DNA of 64,000 nucleotides. Origin: Aquimarina sediminis. GTDB lineage: Bacteria > Bacteroidota > Bacteroidia > Flavobacteriales > Flavobacteriaceae. Where the stretch lies: positions 62,001-126,000 of the forward strand of contig NZ_POYJ01000008.1 in NCBI RefSeq assembly GCF_002895435.1. Direction: 5' to 3'. Of the stretch, positions 45,001 to 53,197 are shown in pieces. The notes below the pieces were generated by a model. The model made no database searches, was not told the DNA's origin, and was given only the letters and a program-made list of their open reading frames with translations. The translations under genes were made by a program, and so were the position numbers. The stretch's first letter is position 1. Every line of letters begins with the position of its first letter.

Positions 45001-47675
45001 ATGGAGGGCATATAATCTTATATGGGAAAAATAGATGGGAAGCAACGATTTCAAGTACATCACTTACTGCCAGTGATGGATTAAAGATATATGTAAGAGG
45101 CTCAAGATATAAATCTGTCGGATATGCAGGTGATGTTAATAACGACGGTATTGATGATGTAGTTATTGGATCTTCGCGTCAGAATGGGATGCATCATAGT
45201 ATTAGAATTAACACAGACCCTGGTTTTGCTTATGTTATTTTTGGAAAAGAAATTATTGATACAGAACGACCGGTAATTACTTGTCCGGCTAATCAGATTT
45301 TGGCATCCGGAAATGTATTGCCAGACTATACAACTTTAGCAACTGCAACTGATAATTGCGATGCGGCACCTGTAATTACTCAAAATCCAATTGCTGGGAG
45401 TGCTTATACTCCTGGAATGACAATAACGCTTACAGCGACCGATGCAAAAGGAAATACCAATAATTGTACTTTTGTGGTTAATGAAGATGTAGATACCACT
45501 CCTCCTTCAATTACTTGTCCATCGGATCAGGAGTTGGTTTGTAATACTTCAGTGATTCCGGATTATACAGGATTAGCAACTGCCACAGATTTGGTAGATC
45601 CAAGCCCTGTGGTTACTCAAAGCCCCGTATCAGGATCAGCTTTTGTAGATGGTATGATCATAACAATGACAGCTACCGATGCATCTGGTAATGCGGATAC
45701 TTGTCGGTTTGTTGTGAATCAATCTGCTGATACAGAAGACCCAGTGGTTACTTGCCCATCAGACCAAAACTTATCATCGGGCAGTACATTGCCTGATTAT
45801 ACAGGTTTGGTTAGTGTTGCAGATAACTGTGATAGTGCTCTGAGTATTGTTCAAATCCCTGCAGTGGGAAGCCCTTTTACAAGTGGTATGACTGTAGAGT
45901 TTACTGCTACAGATGTTAGTGGTAATATAGGTAGGTGTTCTATAATCATCACTACTTCTCCAGATACCACTCCTCCGTCGATTACTTGTCCATCGGATCA
46001 GGAGTTGGTTTGTAATACTTCAGTGATTCCAGATTATACAGGATTAGTAACAGCAACAGATTTGGTAGATCCAAGCCCTGTGGTTACTCAAAACCCCGTA
46101 TCAGGATCAGTTTTTGTAGATGGTATGATCATAACAATGACAGCTACCGATGCATCTGGTAATGCGGATACTTGTCAGTTTGTTGTAAATCAATCTGCTG
46201 ATACAGAAGATCCAGTGGTTACTTGCCCATCAGACCAAAACTTGCCATTTGGTAGTACATTGCCTGATTATACTGGGTTGGTTAGCGTTTTAGACAACTG
46301 TGATACTACTTTGAGTATTGTTCAAACTCCTGCTGTGGGAAGCCCATTTACGAGTGGTATGACTGTAGAATTTACGGCTACAGATGTTAGTGGTAATGTG
46401 GGTAAATGTTCAATCATTATCACTGAGTCTCCAGATACTATTCCACCATCAATTATATGTCCTTCGGATCAGGAATTAGTTTGTAATACTTCAGTGATTC
46501 CAGATTATACAGGATTAGTAACAGCAACAGATTTGGTAGATCCAAGCCCTGTGGTTACTCAAAACCCCGTATCAGGATCAGTTTTTGTAGATGGTATGAT
46601 CATAACAATGACCGCTACCGATGCATCTGGTAATGCGGATACTTGTCAGTTTATTGTGAATCAATCTGCTGATACAGAAGATCCAGTGGTTACTTGTCCA
46701 TCAGACCAAAACTTGCCATTTGGTAGTACATTGCCTGATTATACTGGGTTGGTTAGCGTTTTAGATAACTGTGATACTACTTTGAGTATTGTTCAAACTC
46801 CTGCTGTGGGAAGCCCGTTTACTAGTGGTATGACTGTAGAATTTACGGCTACAGATGTTAGTGGTAATGTGGGTAAATGTTCAATCATTATCACTGAGTC
46901 TCCAGATACTATTCCACCATCAATTACATGTCCTTCAGATCAGGAATTATCTTGTGATGTGACTGAGTTACCTGATTATACTCAATTAGTTACCGTTGTA
47001 GATAATCAAGATAGTAATCCTGTCATTACCCAAACCCCTGCTGCAGGATCTCCTATTAGAGATGGTATGTTAATTACGATTTCTGCAACAGATTCTAGTG
47101 CAAACAATTCTAATTGTGCTTTTATGGTTTTTCAGGAAAATGTATTGGTAGAAGTTGGAGAAGATGAAGAGATAATAGATGGACAAGAGGTTCAGTTAAG
47201 TGCAGTTTCTTCAAAATCAGGAACATTTGTTTGGGAACCATCAATAGGTTTAAACAATTCTAATATTGCCAACCCAATAGCTAAGCCTAACAAAACCACT
47301 ACATATACCGTTCTTTTTACCAGCGATAAGGGATGTGTTGCCGAGGATACGGTTACAATCTATGTAGAGGAGCAGCAAGAAGACCAAACACGATATGGTT
47401 TTTCTCCAGATGGTGACGGAATCAATGAGTACTGGGAAATTTATGATATCGAAAACTACCCTAATAATAAAGTGTCGATATATAACCGATGGGGAGATAT
47501 AGTGTTTGAGGTAGAAGGGTATAATAATACATCACGAGTATTTAGAGGAATAGCAAACAGAAAGAGAAGTCTCGGGGGAGACGAGCTGCCAGAAGGAACA
47601 TATTTCTTTGATATTAAAATAGAAGGCTCTCATAATTTGAGAAAGCAAACTGGATTCCTAGTTTTAAAAAGGTAA
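42018..47675 (+). CDS. Giant T9SS adhesin-like protein: two FG-GAP propellers, HYR repeats, CHU_C
   Basis: The 1885-residue exported protein has a signal peptide to about residue 35 (SLAQ). Seven FG-GAP blades follow (Asp-rich calcium loops such as DINNDGIPDIVIG), then one HYR-like domain (about 515-595), seven more blades to about 1080, and eight HYR domains (DTxxPxITCPSDQ, each about 78 residues). A PKD-like linker precedes the CHU_C/type B sorting domain (TRYGFSPDGDGINEYWEIYD to the end). Each propeller has the seven blades of an integrin-alpha head. It is exported through type IX secretion and probably mediates adhesion or gliding. The next gene is a close relative. Confidence 0.92.
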   Translation: MKSKMIQCTSILRINVKRYILCLILLINVFVSLAQGCPDVPLSGLDESQVLKFSGEETNDIFGRSVSDAGDINNDGIPDIVIGASEVDSATNTNIGAAYVVFGAPGITTSSIDISSLNGANGFKVIGTIADDKVGLSVSTAGDINEDGIDDVMIGTNRGVIIVFGRTTGFLSLYTRTDIDDGVTGIVLEDVDTFTSFGETLSDAGDVNNDGVDDIIIGASRSRSATSSQIGNAYVFFGSSTIASANVGILDGNNGFKIEGFLQTFSGRSMKVSKAGDLNNDGTDDLLLGYPSYDESGERNAGRVAVVFGSNTGFTSLFKLSLLDGSNGFYIASNQENNTLGLSVAAARDFNNDTIDDIIIATGRDQVYIMYGTTVSFPSSIQVSDFTSSTALVFRRERGYRNDVDGGTDINGDGISDVLIASGGGGPAGSGGVYVLYGGSTPPALLEDIQINGANGYQVFYDVRFNRQNFGFSVSNTGDFNNDGVNDFIVGENAGSSSGLRGNAHVFFGGSMDVFDVERPTITCPSGSQELYANSVLPNYVHFLRTVNDNCTYNMNLTFTQTPPNGSLFTSDTNVTVTVSDRSGNTNSCTFLVKLKTDTTEIDCQTTGFSINDINGSNGLVLYGEKAIGGVGYSVDTAGDVNGDGIDDFIVGAPGGYSAFSGPYGRDYIIIDGGAYVVYGTSSGFPPNIDLGLLDGANGFAIRNDTPSSNFPVTGYAVSSAGDLNGDGISDIMIGDPYRHSPHGRENGHTYIIFGKNTGFSADFKLSTLDGTNGFTIVGASNYENAGYDIDTVGDINNDSFTDIALTTAGSGGGSGKCYILYGTRSGFPALLRVDEINGVNGFTITGNVMTGEIGRMVAGLGDVNGDRIPDIGVGGKGNREFVIYGKNTSFPPTFDISSLDGTNGFIIENSTSALPSVSGIAKVGDINGDGLNDIAVNKSYILFGSSSIPPTMDLSTLDGTNGFNITDISGRDIFNYAGDFNNDGFDDYIYQSSNGGHIILYGKNRWEATISSTSLTASDGLKIYVRGSRYKSVGYAGDVNNDGIDDVVIGSSRQNGMHHSIRINTDPGFAYVIFGKEIIDTERPVITCPANQILASGNVLPDYTTLATATDNCDAAPVITQNPIAGSAYTPGMTITLTATDAKGNTNNCTFVVNEDVDTTPPSITCPSDQELVCNTSVIPDYTGLATATDLVDPSPVVTQSPVSGSAFVDGMIITMTATDASGNADTCRFVVNQSADTEDPVVTCPSDQNLSSGSTLPDYTGLVSVADNCDSALSIVQIPAVGSPFTSGMTVEFTATDVSGNIGRCSIIITTSPDTTPPSITCPSDQELVCNTSVIPDYTGLVTATDLVDPSPVVTQNPVSGSVFVDGMIITMTATDASGNADTCQFVVNQSADTEDPVVTCPSDQNLPFGSTLPDYTGLVSVLDNCDTTLSIVQTPAVGSPFTSGMTVEFTATDVSGNVGKCSIIITESPDTIPPSIICPSDQELVCNTSVIPDYTGLVTATDLVDPSPVVTQNPVSGSVFVDGMIITMTATDASGNADTCQFIVNQSADTEDPVVTCPSDQNLPFGSTLPDYTGLVSVLDNCDTTLSIVQTPAVGSPFTSGMTVEFTATDVSGNVGKCSIIITESPDTIPPSITCPSDQELSCDVTELPDYTQLVTVVDNQDSNPVITQTPAAGSPIRDGMLITISATDSSANNSNCAFMVFQENVLVEVGEDEEIIDGQEVQLSAVSSKSGTFVWEPSIGLNNSNIANPIAKPNKTTTYTVLFTSDKGCVAEDTVTIYVEEQQEDQTRYGFSPDGDGINEYWEIYDIENYPNNKVSIYNRWGDIVFEVEGYNNTSRVFRGIANRKRSLGGDELPEGTYFFDIKIEGSHNLRKQTGFLVLKR
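45492..46904 (+). repeat. Three tandem 471-bp repeats within the adhesin gene
   Basis: Units start at 45492, 45963 and 46434, each coding 157 residues (two HYR domains, residues 1159-1629). Unit starts repeat at exactly 471-bp intervals and long stretches are nearly identical at DNA level. The region at 46905 begins a fourth unit that soon diverges. Such recent in-frame duplication allows length variation of the protein. Confidence 0.9.
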
Positions 47676-47727
47676 CCTTTTCTTTTAAATAACTTATTTG
47701 TCCAGTAATAAAATTACAGTAGTAATA

Positions 47728-47747
47728 TACCCTGTAAACAGGGGGGT
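47728..47747. promoter_or_regulatory. TACCCTGTAAACAGGGGGGT element (copy 3 of 4)
   Basis: It is centred about 90 bases before the chosen start codon (47827) of the second adhesin, the same distance as copy 2 from its gene. The open frame continues upstream through this element from a TTG at 47698, but the element argues that this stretch is non-coding promoter DNA. Confidence 0.6.
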
Positions 47748-47826
47748 GCTAACAATGGTAAAACCCTACTTATGGTGGTATGTGATTTTAGCGGAGGCTA
47801 TAGTTTTGTTGCAAACAATTTTGAAG

Positions 47827-50800
47827 ATGGGAAATATAAAAAAGCATGCCCTGATTTTTAGATGTATTGGACTGTTCATATTTTTTTGTTTGATTTCTAA
47901 TAGTGGTAAAGCGCAACAGTTATATCCTGCAAATTTTGATGTTACTACATTAAATGGGACAAATGGTTTTGTTATTCCGGGTATGGATACAACCTATAAG
48001 TTAGGGTATGAAATGCAGTTTATAGGAGATATCAATAATGATGGTCTTGAAGATGTATGTCTTGGAAACGGAGAGGAAACAGTTATGTCTTCTGATCTAG
48101 CAGGAAGAGCTTATATTATTTTTGGATCCACCACTGGTTTTCCAACACCTTTTGACCTTACTACATTAAACGGAACCAATGGTTTTGTTGTTGAAGGTGT
48201 AGGTTATAATCAAAGACGTGGTTCTACAGTGGCAGGTCCGGGAGATATAAATGGGGATGGAATAGATGATTTGATTGTAGGTTCTAGTAATAGTAGTGCG
48301 GATGAAATGGTTATATATGGCAGTACAACTTTTTCGGCGGTAATGGATGTGAATGATATTAATGGTACTAATGGATTTTTAATAGATACTCCCGGTAGTA
48401 ATCAAGTTGCTGTTCTAGGGGATGTAAATGGAGATGGAATTAATGATTTTATTATTGGTACCCCTCATTGGTCAGGACAAGCATGGATTGTATTTGGTCG
48501 TTCAACTGATTTTCCTGCATTGATAAATGTTTCTTGGCTTAATGGGGTTAATGGGTTTAGAACTAGTCAGTTTCCTGGTAGTAGACCATCCTATAATGTA
48601 GGAGGAGCAGGAGATATCAATAATGATGGTTACAATGATATAATGATTGGAAATTGGGGCTCTAGCTTTGATGTGTCTGGTGAAATTAGTTACGTGTTAT
48701 TTGGAAAAGGTACACCTTTTGATCCAATAGTAGATCTTGTAGCGGTTGATGGTACAGATGGATTTAAGGTTGATAATGGTGGAAATGGATTTTTAACATT
48801 TGTAGGGTCAATTGGTGATGTAAATGGAGATGGAATTGATGATTGTTTTTCTGAAAATAATATAATTTTAGGGTCAACAAATCCTTTTTCAGCAAATTTG
48901 TTAATGAGTGATCTTGATGGGTCAAATGGATTTGTATTAAACAATTATGTTTTATGTGCGGCACCTACTGGAGATTTGAATCTAGATGGGATAGATGATT
49001 TTATTGTAGCAGGAGCAGATAATTATGTTGTTTTCGGAACATCAGGGGGATTTTCGGCTAGCTTTGATTCTTCTACACTAAATGGAGTTAATGGATTTAA
49101 TATTTCTGTTAGTAATTCTAATATAGGAAGACCTATTGATGGAGGGAAGGATATGAATGGGGATGGACTTACTGATTTTATATTTGGAGATAGAAATGGT
49201 GCAAGTGGTGGTAGTGCCTATGTAATCTTTGGGGGAGATCATTATGCTATGCCATTAAATTCAGGATATCCACAAGCTATTAATGAAACAATTTCTGGAT
49301 TTACCTTGGTTGTTAATGGACCCGAAACTGGAAGAATACACTATGCCATTTTTCCAGGTAATTTTTCTGCAACCGTATCTCATGATGATATTACTGGTGG
49401 AGTAGGATCTGTGGTTAATGGAAGTTTTTTGATGAATATTGCAAATACAGATATCCAAGAAGTGATTTCTTCTTTGGCTGCAGCTACTACTTATGATGTG
49501 TATTTGTTTTTAGAAGATGGAGTAGGCAATCAGGGAGAGATTTATCATATAGATAATGTAACTACCTTATCAGGAATTGATACTATAGATCCAACAGCAA
49601 GTAATCCTATAAGCGTAGATGTGCAATGTAGCGCAGATATTCCTGCACCTAATCCGCTAGTAGTTACAGATGAGGCAGACAATAGTGGGGTGCTGCCTAC
49701 GGTTGCCTTTGTACAAGATGTTAGCAATGGGCTTTCTAATCCAGAGGTAATTACCAGAACCTATAGTGTAACAGATGGTTCTGGGAATAGTATAAATGTA
49801 ACTCAGACAATTGTAGTTAATGATACTATTGATCCTACGGCTAGCAATCCAACAACAATTACAGTGGCTTGTTTTGAGGATGTTCCGCCTGTAGATGTAT
49901 CAGTGGTAACCAGTAAAGCAGACAATTGTACGGCTAATCCGACAGTCTCTTTTATTAGTCAGAATAATTCAAACCCTACAATGGTTACAAGAATTTATAA
50001 TGTATCAGACGAAGCTAATAATAGAGTTTCAGTTACTCATACAATACTAATTACAGATACAATAGATCCAACTGCTAGTAATCCAGCAGGAATTACTGTA
50101 CCCTGTATAACAGATGTACCCGTGGCAGATATCGAAGTAGTTATTGACGAAGCAGACAATTGTACAGTAAACCCTATAGTCACTTATGTAGGAGATGTAA
50201 ATACAAGCTCGAATATAATTACTAGAACATACAGCGTAGCTGATAGTGCAGGAAATTCCATTAATGTTACCCAAATAATAACTATAAGCGATACTGTGGA
50301 TCCTATTCTTGATTGCCCAACTGATCAGGTTTTGGTTACTGGTGCCGTTATTCCTGATTACACAGGGTTGGTTGTAGCTACTTATAACTGCGATAGCTCA
50401 CTAGGTATTATTCAAAACCCCGTTGCAGGTAGCCCATTTACAGATGATATGACAATAGAATTTACAGTCACAGATGTTAGTGGGAATATTGGTAGATGCT
50501 CAATTACTATAACCGCTACAACAGATACAGAAGCACCTAAGATAAATTGCCCTTCTGACCAAGAGCTATCTTGCGATGCTACTATATTACCAGATTATAG
50601 AGAATTAGTTGTTGTTACAGATAATCAGGATGCAAATCCCAATATTATCCAAAACCCTGTTGCAGGATCTCCTATTGTAGATGGGATGTTGATAACGATT
50701 ACAGCAACAGACTTTAGTACTAATAGCTCGAGTTGTGCTTTTGCAATAAATCAGGAAGAGGTTTCTGTTCAAGTAGGAGAAGATGAAGAAATTATGATAG

Positions 50801-51294
50801 GTCAAGAAATAGAGTTAAGTTCTGTAGCCTCAACCAATGGTAATTTTGTTTGGACACCATCTACAGGTCTAAATAATGCCAATATTACTAATCCTGTAGC
50901 AAGTCCAGACCAAACGACAACATATACTGTTCTTTTTACCAATGATCAAGGATGTATTGCAGAAGATATGATTACTGTATATGTGGAGGCGCAACCAGAA
51001 GATCTAACAAGATATGGTTTTTCGCCTGATGGTGATGGTATTAATGAGTATTGGGAGATTTATGATATCGAAAATTATCCTAACAATAAAGTGTCAATAT
51101 ATAATCGATGGGGAGATATAGTTTTTGAGATAAAAGGATATAATAATACGTCTAAGGTATTTAGAGGAATAGCAAACAAAAAAAGAAATATAGGAGGTGA
51201 TAAGTTGCCAGAAGGGACATATTTCTTCGACATCAAAATAGAAGGTTCTCATAACCTAAGAAAACAAACCGGATTCCTAGTTTTAAAAAGATAA
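47827..51294 (+). CDS. Second giant T9SS adhesin-like protein: FG-GAP propeller, Ig/HYR repeats, CHU_C
   Basis: The 1155-residue paralogue of the preceding protein has a signal peptide (MGNIKKHALIFRCIGLFIFF to GKAQ). Seven FG-GAP blades with DxNxDGxxD loops follow, then a fibronectin-like or Ig-like segment (about 470-560), three 'DTIDPTASNP' repeats, two HYR domains, a PKD-like linker and the same CHU_C C-terminal domain. The last 95 residues are nearly identical to those of its neighbour. The ATG at 47827 is chosen for the signal peptide and upstream element. It is probably co-transcribed with the SprF-like gene. Confidence 0.92.
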   Translation: MGNIKKHALIFRCIGLFIFFCLISNSGKAQQLYPANFDVTTLNGTNGFVIPGMDTTYKLGYEMQFIGDINNDGLEDVCLGNGEETVMSSDLAGRAYIIFGSTTGFPTPFDLTTLNGTNGFVVEGVGYNQRRGSTVAGPGDINGDGIDDLIVGSSNSSADEMVIYGSTTFSAVMDVNDINGTNGFLIDTPGSNQVAVLGDVNGDGINDFIIGTPHWSGQAWIVFGRSTDFPALINVSWLNGVNGFRTSQFPGSRPSYNVGGAGDINNDGYNDIMIGNWGSSFDVSGEISYVLFGKGTPFDPIVDLVAVDGTDGFKVDNGGNGFLTFVGSIGDVNGDGIDDCFSENNIILGSTNPFSANLLMSDLDGSNGFVLNNYVLCAAPTGDLNLDGIDDFIVAGADNYVVFGTSGGFSASFDSSTLNGVNGFNISVSNSNIGRPIDGGKDMNGDGLTDFIFGDRNGASGGSAYVIFGGDHYAMPLNSGYPQAINETISGFTLVVNGPETGRIHYAIFPGNFSATVSHDDITGGVGSVVNGSFLMNIANTDIQEVISSLAAATTYDVYLFLEDGVGNQGEIYHIDNVTTLSGIDTIDPTASNPISVDVQCSADIPAPNPLVVTDEADNSGVLPTVAFVQDVSNGLSNPEVITRTYSVTDGSGNSINVTQTIVVNDTIDPTASNPTTITVACFEDVPPVDVSVVTSKADNCTANPTVSFISQNNSNPTMVTRIYNVSDEANNRVSVTHTILITDTIDPTASNPAGITVPCITDVPVADIEVVIDEADNCTVNPIVTYVGDVNTSSNIITRTYSVADSAGNSINVTQIITISDTVDPILDCPTDQVLVTGAVIPDYTGLVVATYNCDSSLGIIQNPVAGSPFTDDMTIEFTVTDVSGNIGRCSITITATTDTEAPKINCPSDQELSCDATILPDYRELVVVTDNQDANPNIIQNPVAGSPIVDGMLITITATDFSTNSSSCAFAINQEEVSVQVGEDEEIMIGQEIELSSVASTNGNFVWTPSTGLNNANITNPVASPDQTTTYTVLFTNDQGCIAEDMITVYVEAQPEDLTRYGFSPDGDGINEYWEIYDIENYPNNKVSIYNRWGDIVFEIKGYNNTSKVFRGIANKKRNIGGDKLPEGTYFFDIKIEGSHNLRKQTGFLVLKR

Positions 51295-51393
51295 TAAACA
51301 AAAGCTCATAATGAGTGTTTAACAAAATGATGACCACAATCAATAAGAGAAGGGAAAAGTTGATAGATCATTATTTTAAGTATTAAAAGATAG

Positions 51394-52320
51394 ATGAGAA
51401 AAAAGAATATACTTTGTGCAGTTGTATTACTATCAAACTGTTTATATAACTTGATTTTTGCACAGCAAACTCCAGTTTTTGCTAATTATAACTACAACAC
51501 TGTTGTTATTAATCCGGCTCATGCGGGTTTTTATCAAAATTCAGATATAACTATTACGAACAGAGGGTACTTGAATCAAGTGGATGGTAGTCCGCGAAAT
51601 ATTGGATTAACATTTAATTCACCATTGCGATCTAATAATATGGGATTAGGTGCTGGGATTTATAGTGATCAGGTAGGCGTGACTACAACAACCAATGTAT
51701 TTGGTGCCTATTCCTATAAATTAGTTTTTGATCATAATTACAGCCGAGCAAGATGGTGGTCCTATAATCCAAATGTTTTATCATTTGGTATTACGGCAGG
51801 AGTTACGTTTTATAATGAGGATTTGTTATCATTAGGTATTGCTAATGATCCTAATTTTGTAAGTAATATAAATACTCTTGTTCCTACTCTGGGTGTTGGT
51901 ATTTTGTATAATAGAGATCGTATTTATTTGGGTGTTTCTTCACCAAATGTTTTAGGAAGTTCTCTTTCTTCAGAAAATAATATTAATATCGTAAATCCTG
52001 TTTATGCGTATTCTGGATATCGCTTTTTTGCTACACGTTTTGAAGAAGTCCTAATTACGCCTAGTGTTTTGATTAAATATGTTTCTGGAGCACCACTACA
52101 GGCAGATTTTAATACCACAGTAAACTATAGAAATCAAATAGAAATGGGAGCTGGGTATAGAACCAATTCTTCTATGAATTTTCTTGTGGGATTTCATGTG
52201 TCTAATCATTTGAGATTAATGTATAACTATAATCATGCATTACGAAATACTCCCATTAATAATACCCATGGAATAATACTAAGCTATCGTTTAGGAGAAG
52301 GTTTTGATAGTAGAAATTAA
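51394..52320 (+). CDS. PorP/SprF family type IX secretion protein
   Basis: The 308-residue exported outer-membrane protein (signal peptide ends FAQ) is of the PorP/SprF family: QTPVFANYNYNTVVINPAHAGFYQNSD at the N-terminus and beta strands throughout, ending ILSYRLG. In Flavobacterium johnsoniae, SprF is needed for secretion of the adhesin SprB, a large type B cargo. Its position directly after two type B adhesin genes suggests it is their dedicated partner. The gap to the adhesin gene is 99 bp without a terminator. Confidence 0.93.
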   Translation: MRKKNILCAVVLLSNCLYNLIFAQQTPVFANYNYNTVVINPAHAGFYQNSDITITNRGYLNQVDGSPRNIGLTFNSPLRSNNMGLGAGIYSDQVGVTTTTNVFGAYSYKLVFDHNYSRARWWSYNPNVLSFGITAGVTFYNEDLLSLGIANDPNFVSNINTLVPTLGVGILYNRDRIYLGVSSPNVLGSSLSSENNINIVNPVYAYSGYRFFATRFEEVLITPSVLIKYVSGAPLQADFNTTVNYRNQIEMGAGYRTNSSMNFLVGFHVSNHLRLMYNYNHALRNTPINNTHGIILSYRLGEGFDSRN

Positions 52321-52494
52321 TCCATCTCTTTTTCGAATGTATTTTGAATGTGTTTGATAGTATCAAGAATTAGGCAAAAAACTGATAGCTTGTTATGAAT
52401 ACAATTTAATTTGTAGGCGAACTTATTTAACCTTTATTGTTAGGAGTACTTATTGTTTTAAAATTAGTGTTAAAGAGGAAATAGATGATTTTTT

Positions 52495-53139
52495 TTAAGG
52501 TTTTATATATTTCATTTTCAAAGCATATTTTGTTAATCCAGCTAGGTTTCTAACATTTAGTTTGGCAATAAGGTTTTTTCTATAACTTTCGATAGTATGC
52601 TTACTTAAGAATAGTTGATCTGCAATTTCTTGTGTAGTAAACTCTTGTGCTATTAAAGTAATTACATCAATTTCTCTTTGCGTTAACTTGACTTCTTCTT
52701 GCTTTTTTTTGGAGAATTTATTTTCTAAATAAATATCTTTTATCTCTTTCGAAAAATATTTTTCACCTTTTAAAATAGTTTTTATAGCCTTTAGGAGTTC
52801 TTCTTTTTCTGCGTTTTTTGGGACATAACCGTCAACATCATGCTCTATTAGGTTGTCTATCATCTCCGCATCATTATGCATACTAACCACAAGGGTTTTG
52901 ATACTCGTTTTTCTATCTTTTATGATCTTGTTAAGAGATATGCCATCCAATTCTGGCATAGAAATATCTGTAATAATAAGATCTATCTTTTCGTCAGGGT
53001 TGATTTCTAGATATTTGGCGATGTGCTTGCCATCTTTGGCGGTTAATAAAATATTATATTCTTTCTCTGAGTTAAGAATACTAAGCAAACCATCTAAAAA
53101 CATTTTATGGTCATCTGCTATAATTAAATTATATTTCAT
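52495..53139 (-). CDS. NarL/LuxR-type response regulator
   Basis: The 214-residue protein has a receiver domain (DDH at 9-11, phospho-acceptor D58 in LIITDISMPELDG, K in GYVPKNAEKEELL) and a LuxR-type HTH at 145-210 (LTQREIDVITLIAQEFTTQE, LFLSKHTIESYRKNL). It is paired with the histidine kinase 58 bp upstream, and the two genes converge with the adhesin-SprF operon. It may control those adhesins through the CTGAAAACAGGGG elements (inference). Confidence 0.93.
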   Translation of the reverse strand: MKYNLIIADDHKMFLDGLLSILNSEKEYNILLTAKDGKHIAKYLEINPDEKIDLIITDISMPELDGISLNKIIKDRKTSIKTLVVSMHNDAEMIDNLIEHDVDGYVPKNAEKEELLKAIKTILKGEKYFSKEIKDIYLENKFSKKKQEEVKLTQREIDVITLIAQEFTTQEIADQLFLSKHTIESYRKNLIAKLNVRNLAGLTKYALKMKYIKP

Positions 53140-53197
53140 CTATTTATTTTTTATGTAATTCAATAAAAGTGTACCAAAGTACGCATTTAAGTTGGGA

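Noticed and set aside
45492-46904. Repeats considered as a CRISPR-like or mobile array
   Set aside because: Period 471 bp, in frame, coding for HYR domains; they are protein-domain duplications.
47698-47826. Extension of the second adhesin upstream to TTG 47698
   Set aside because: It would include the TACCCTGTAAACAGGGGGGT element and a stretch with no signal peptide character; the ATG at 47827 begins a proper signal peptide.
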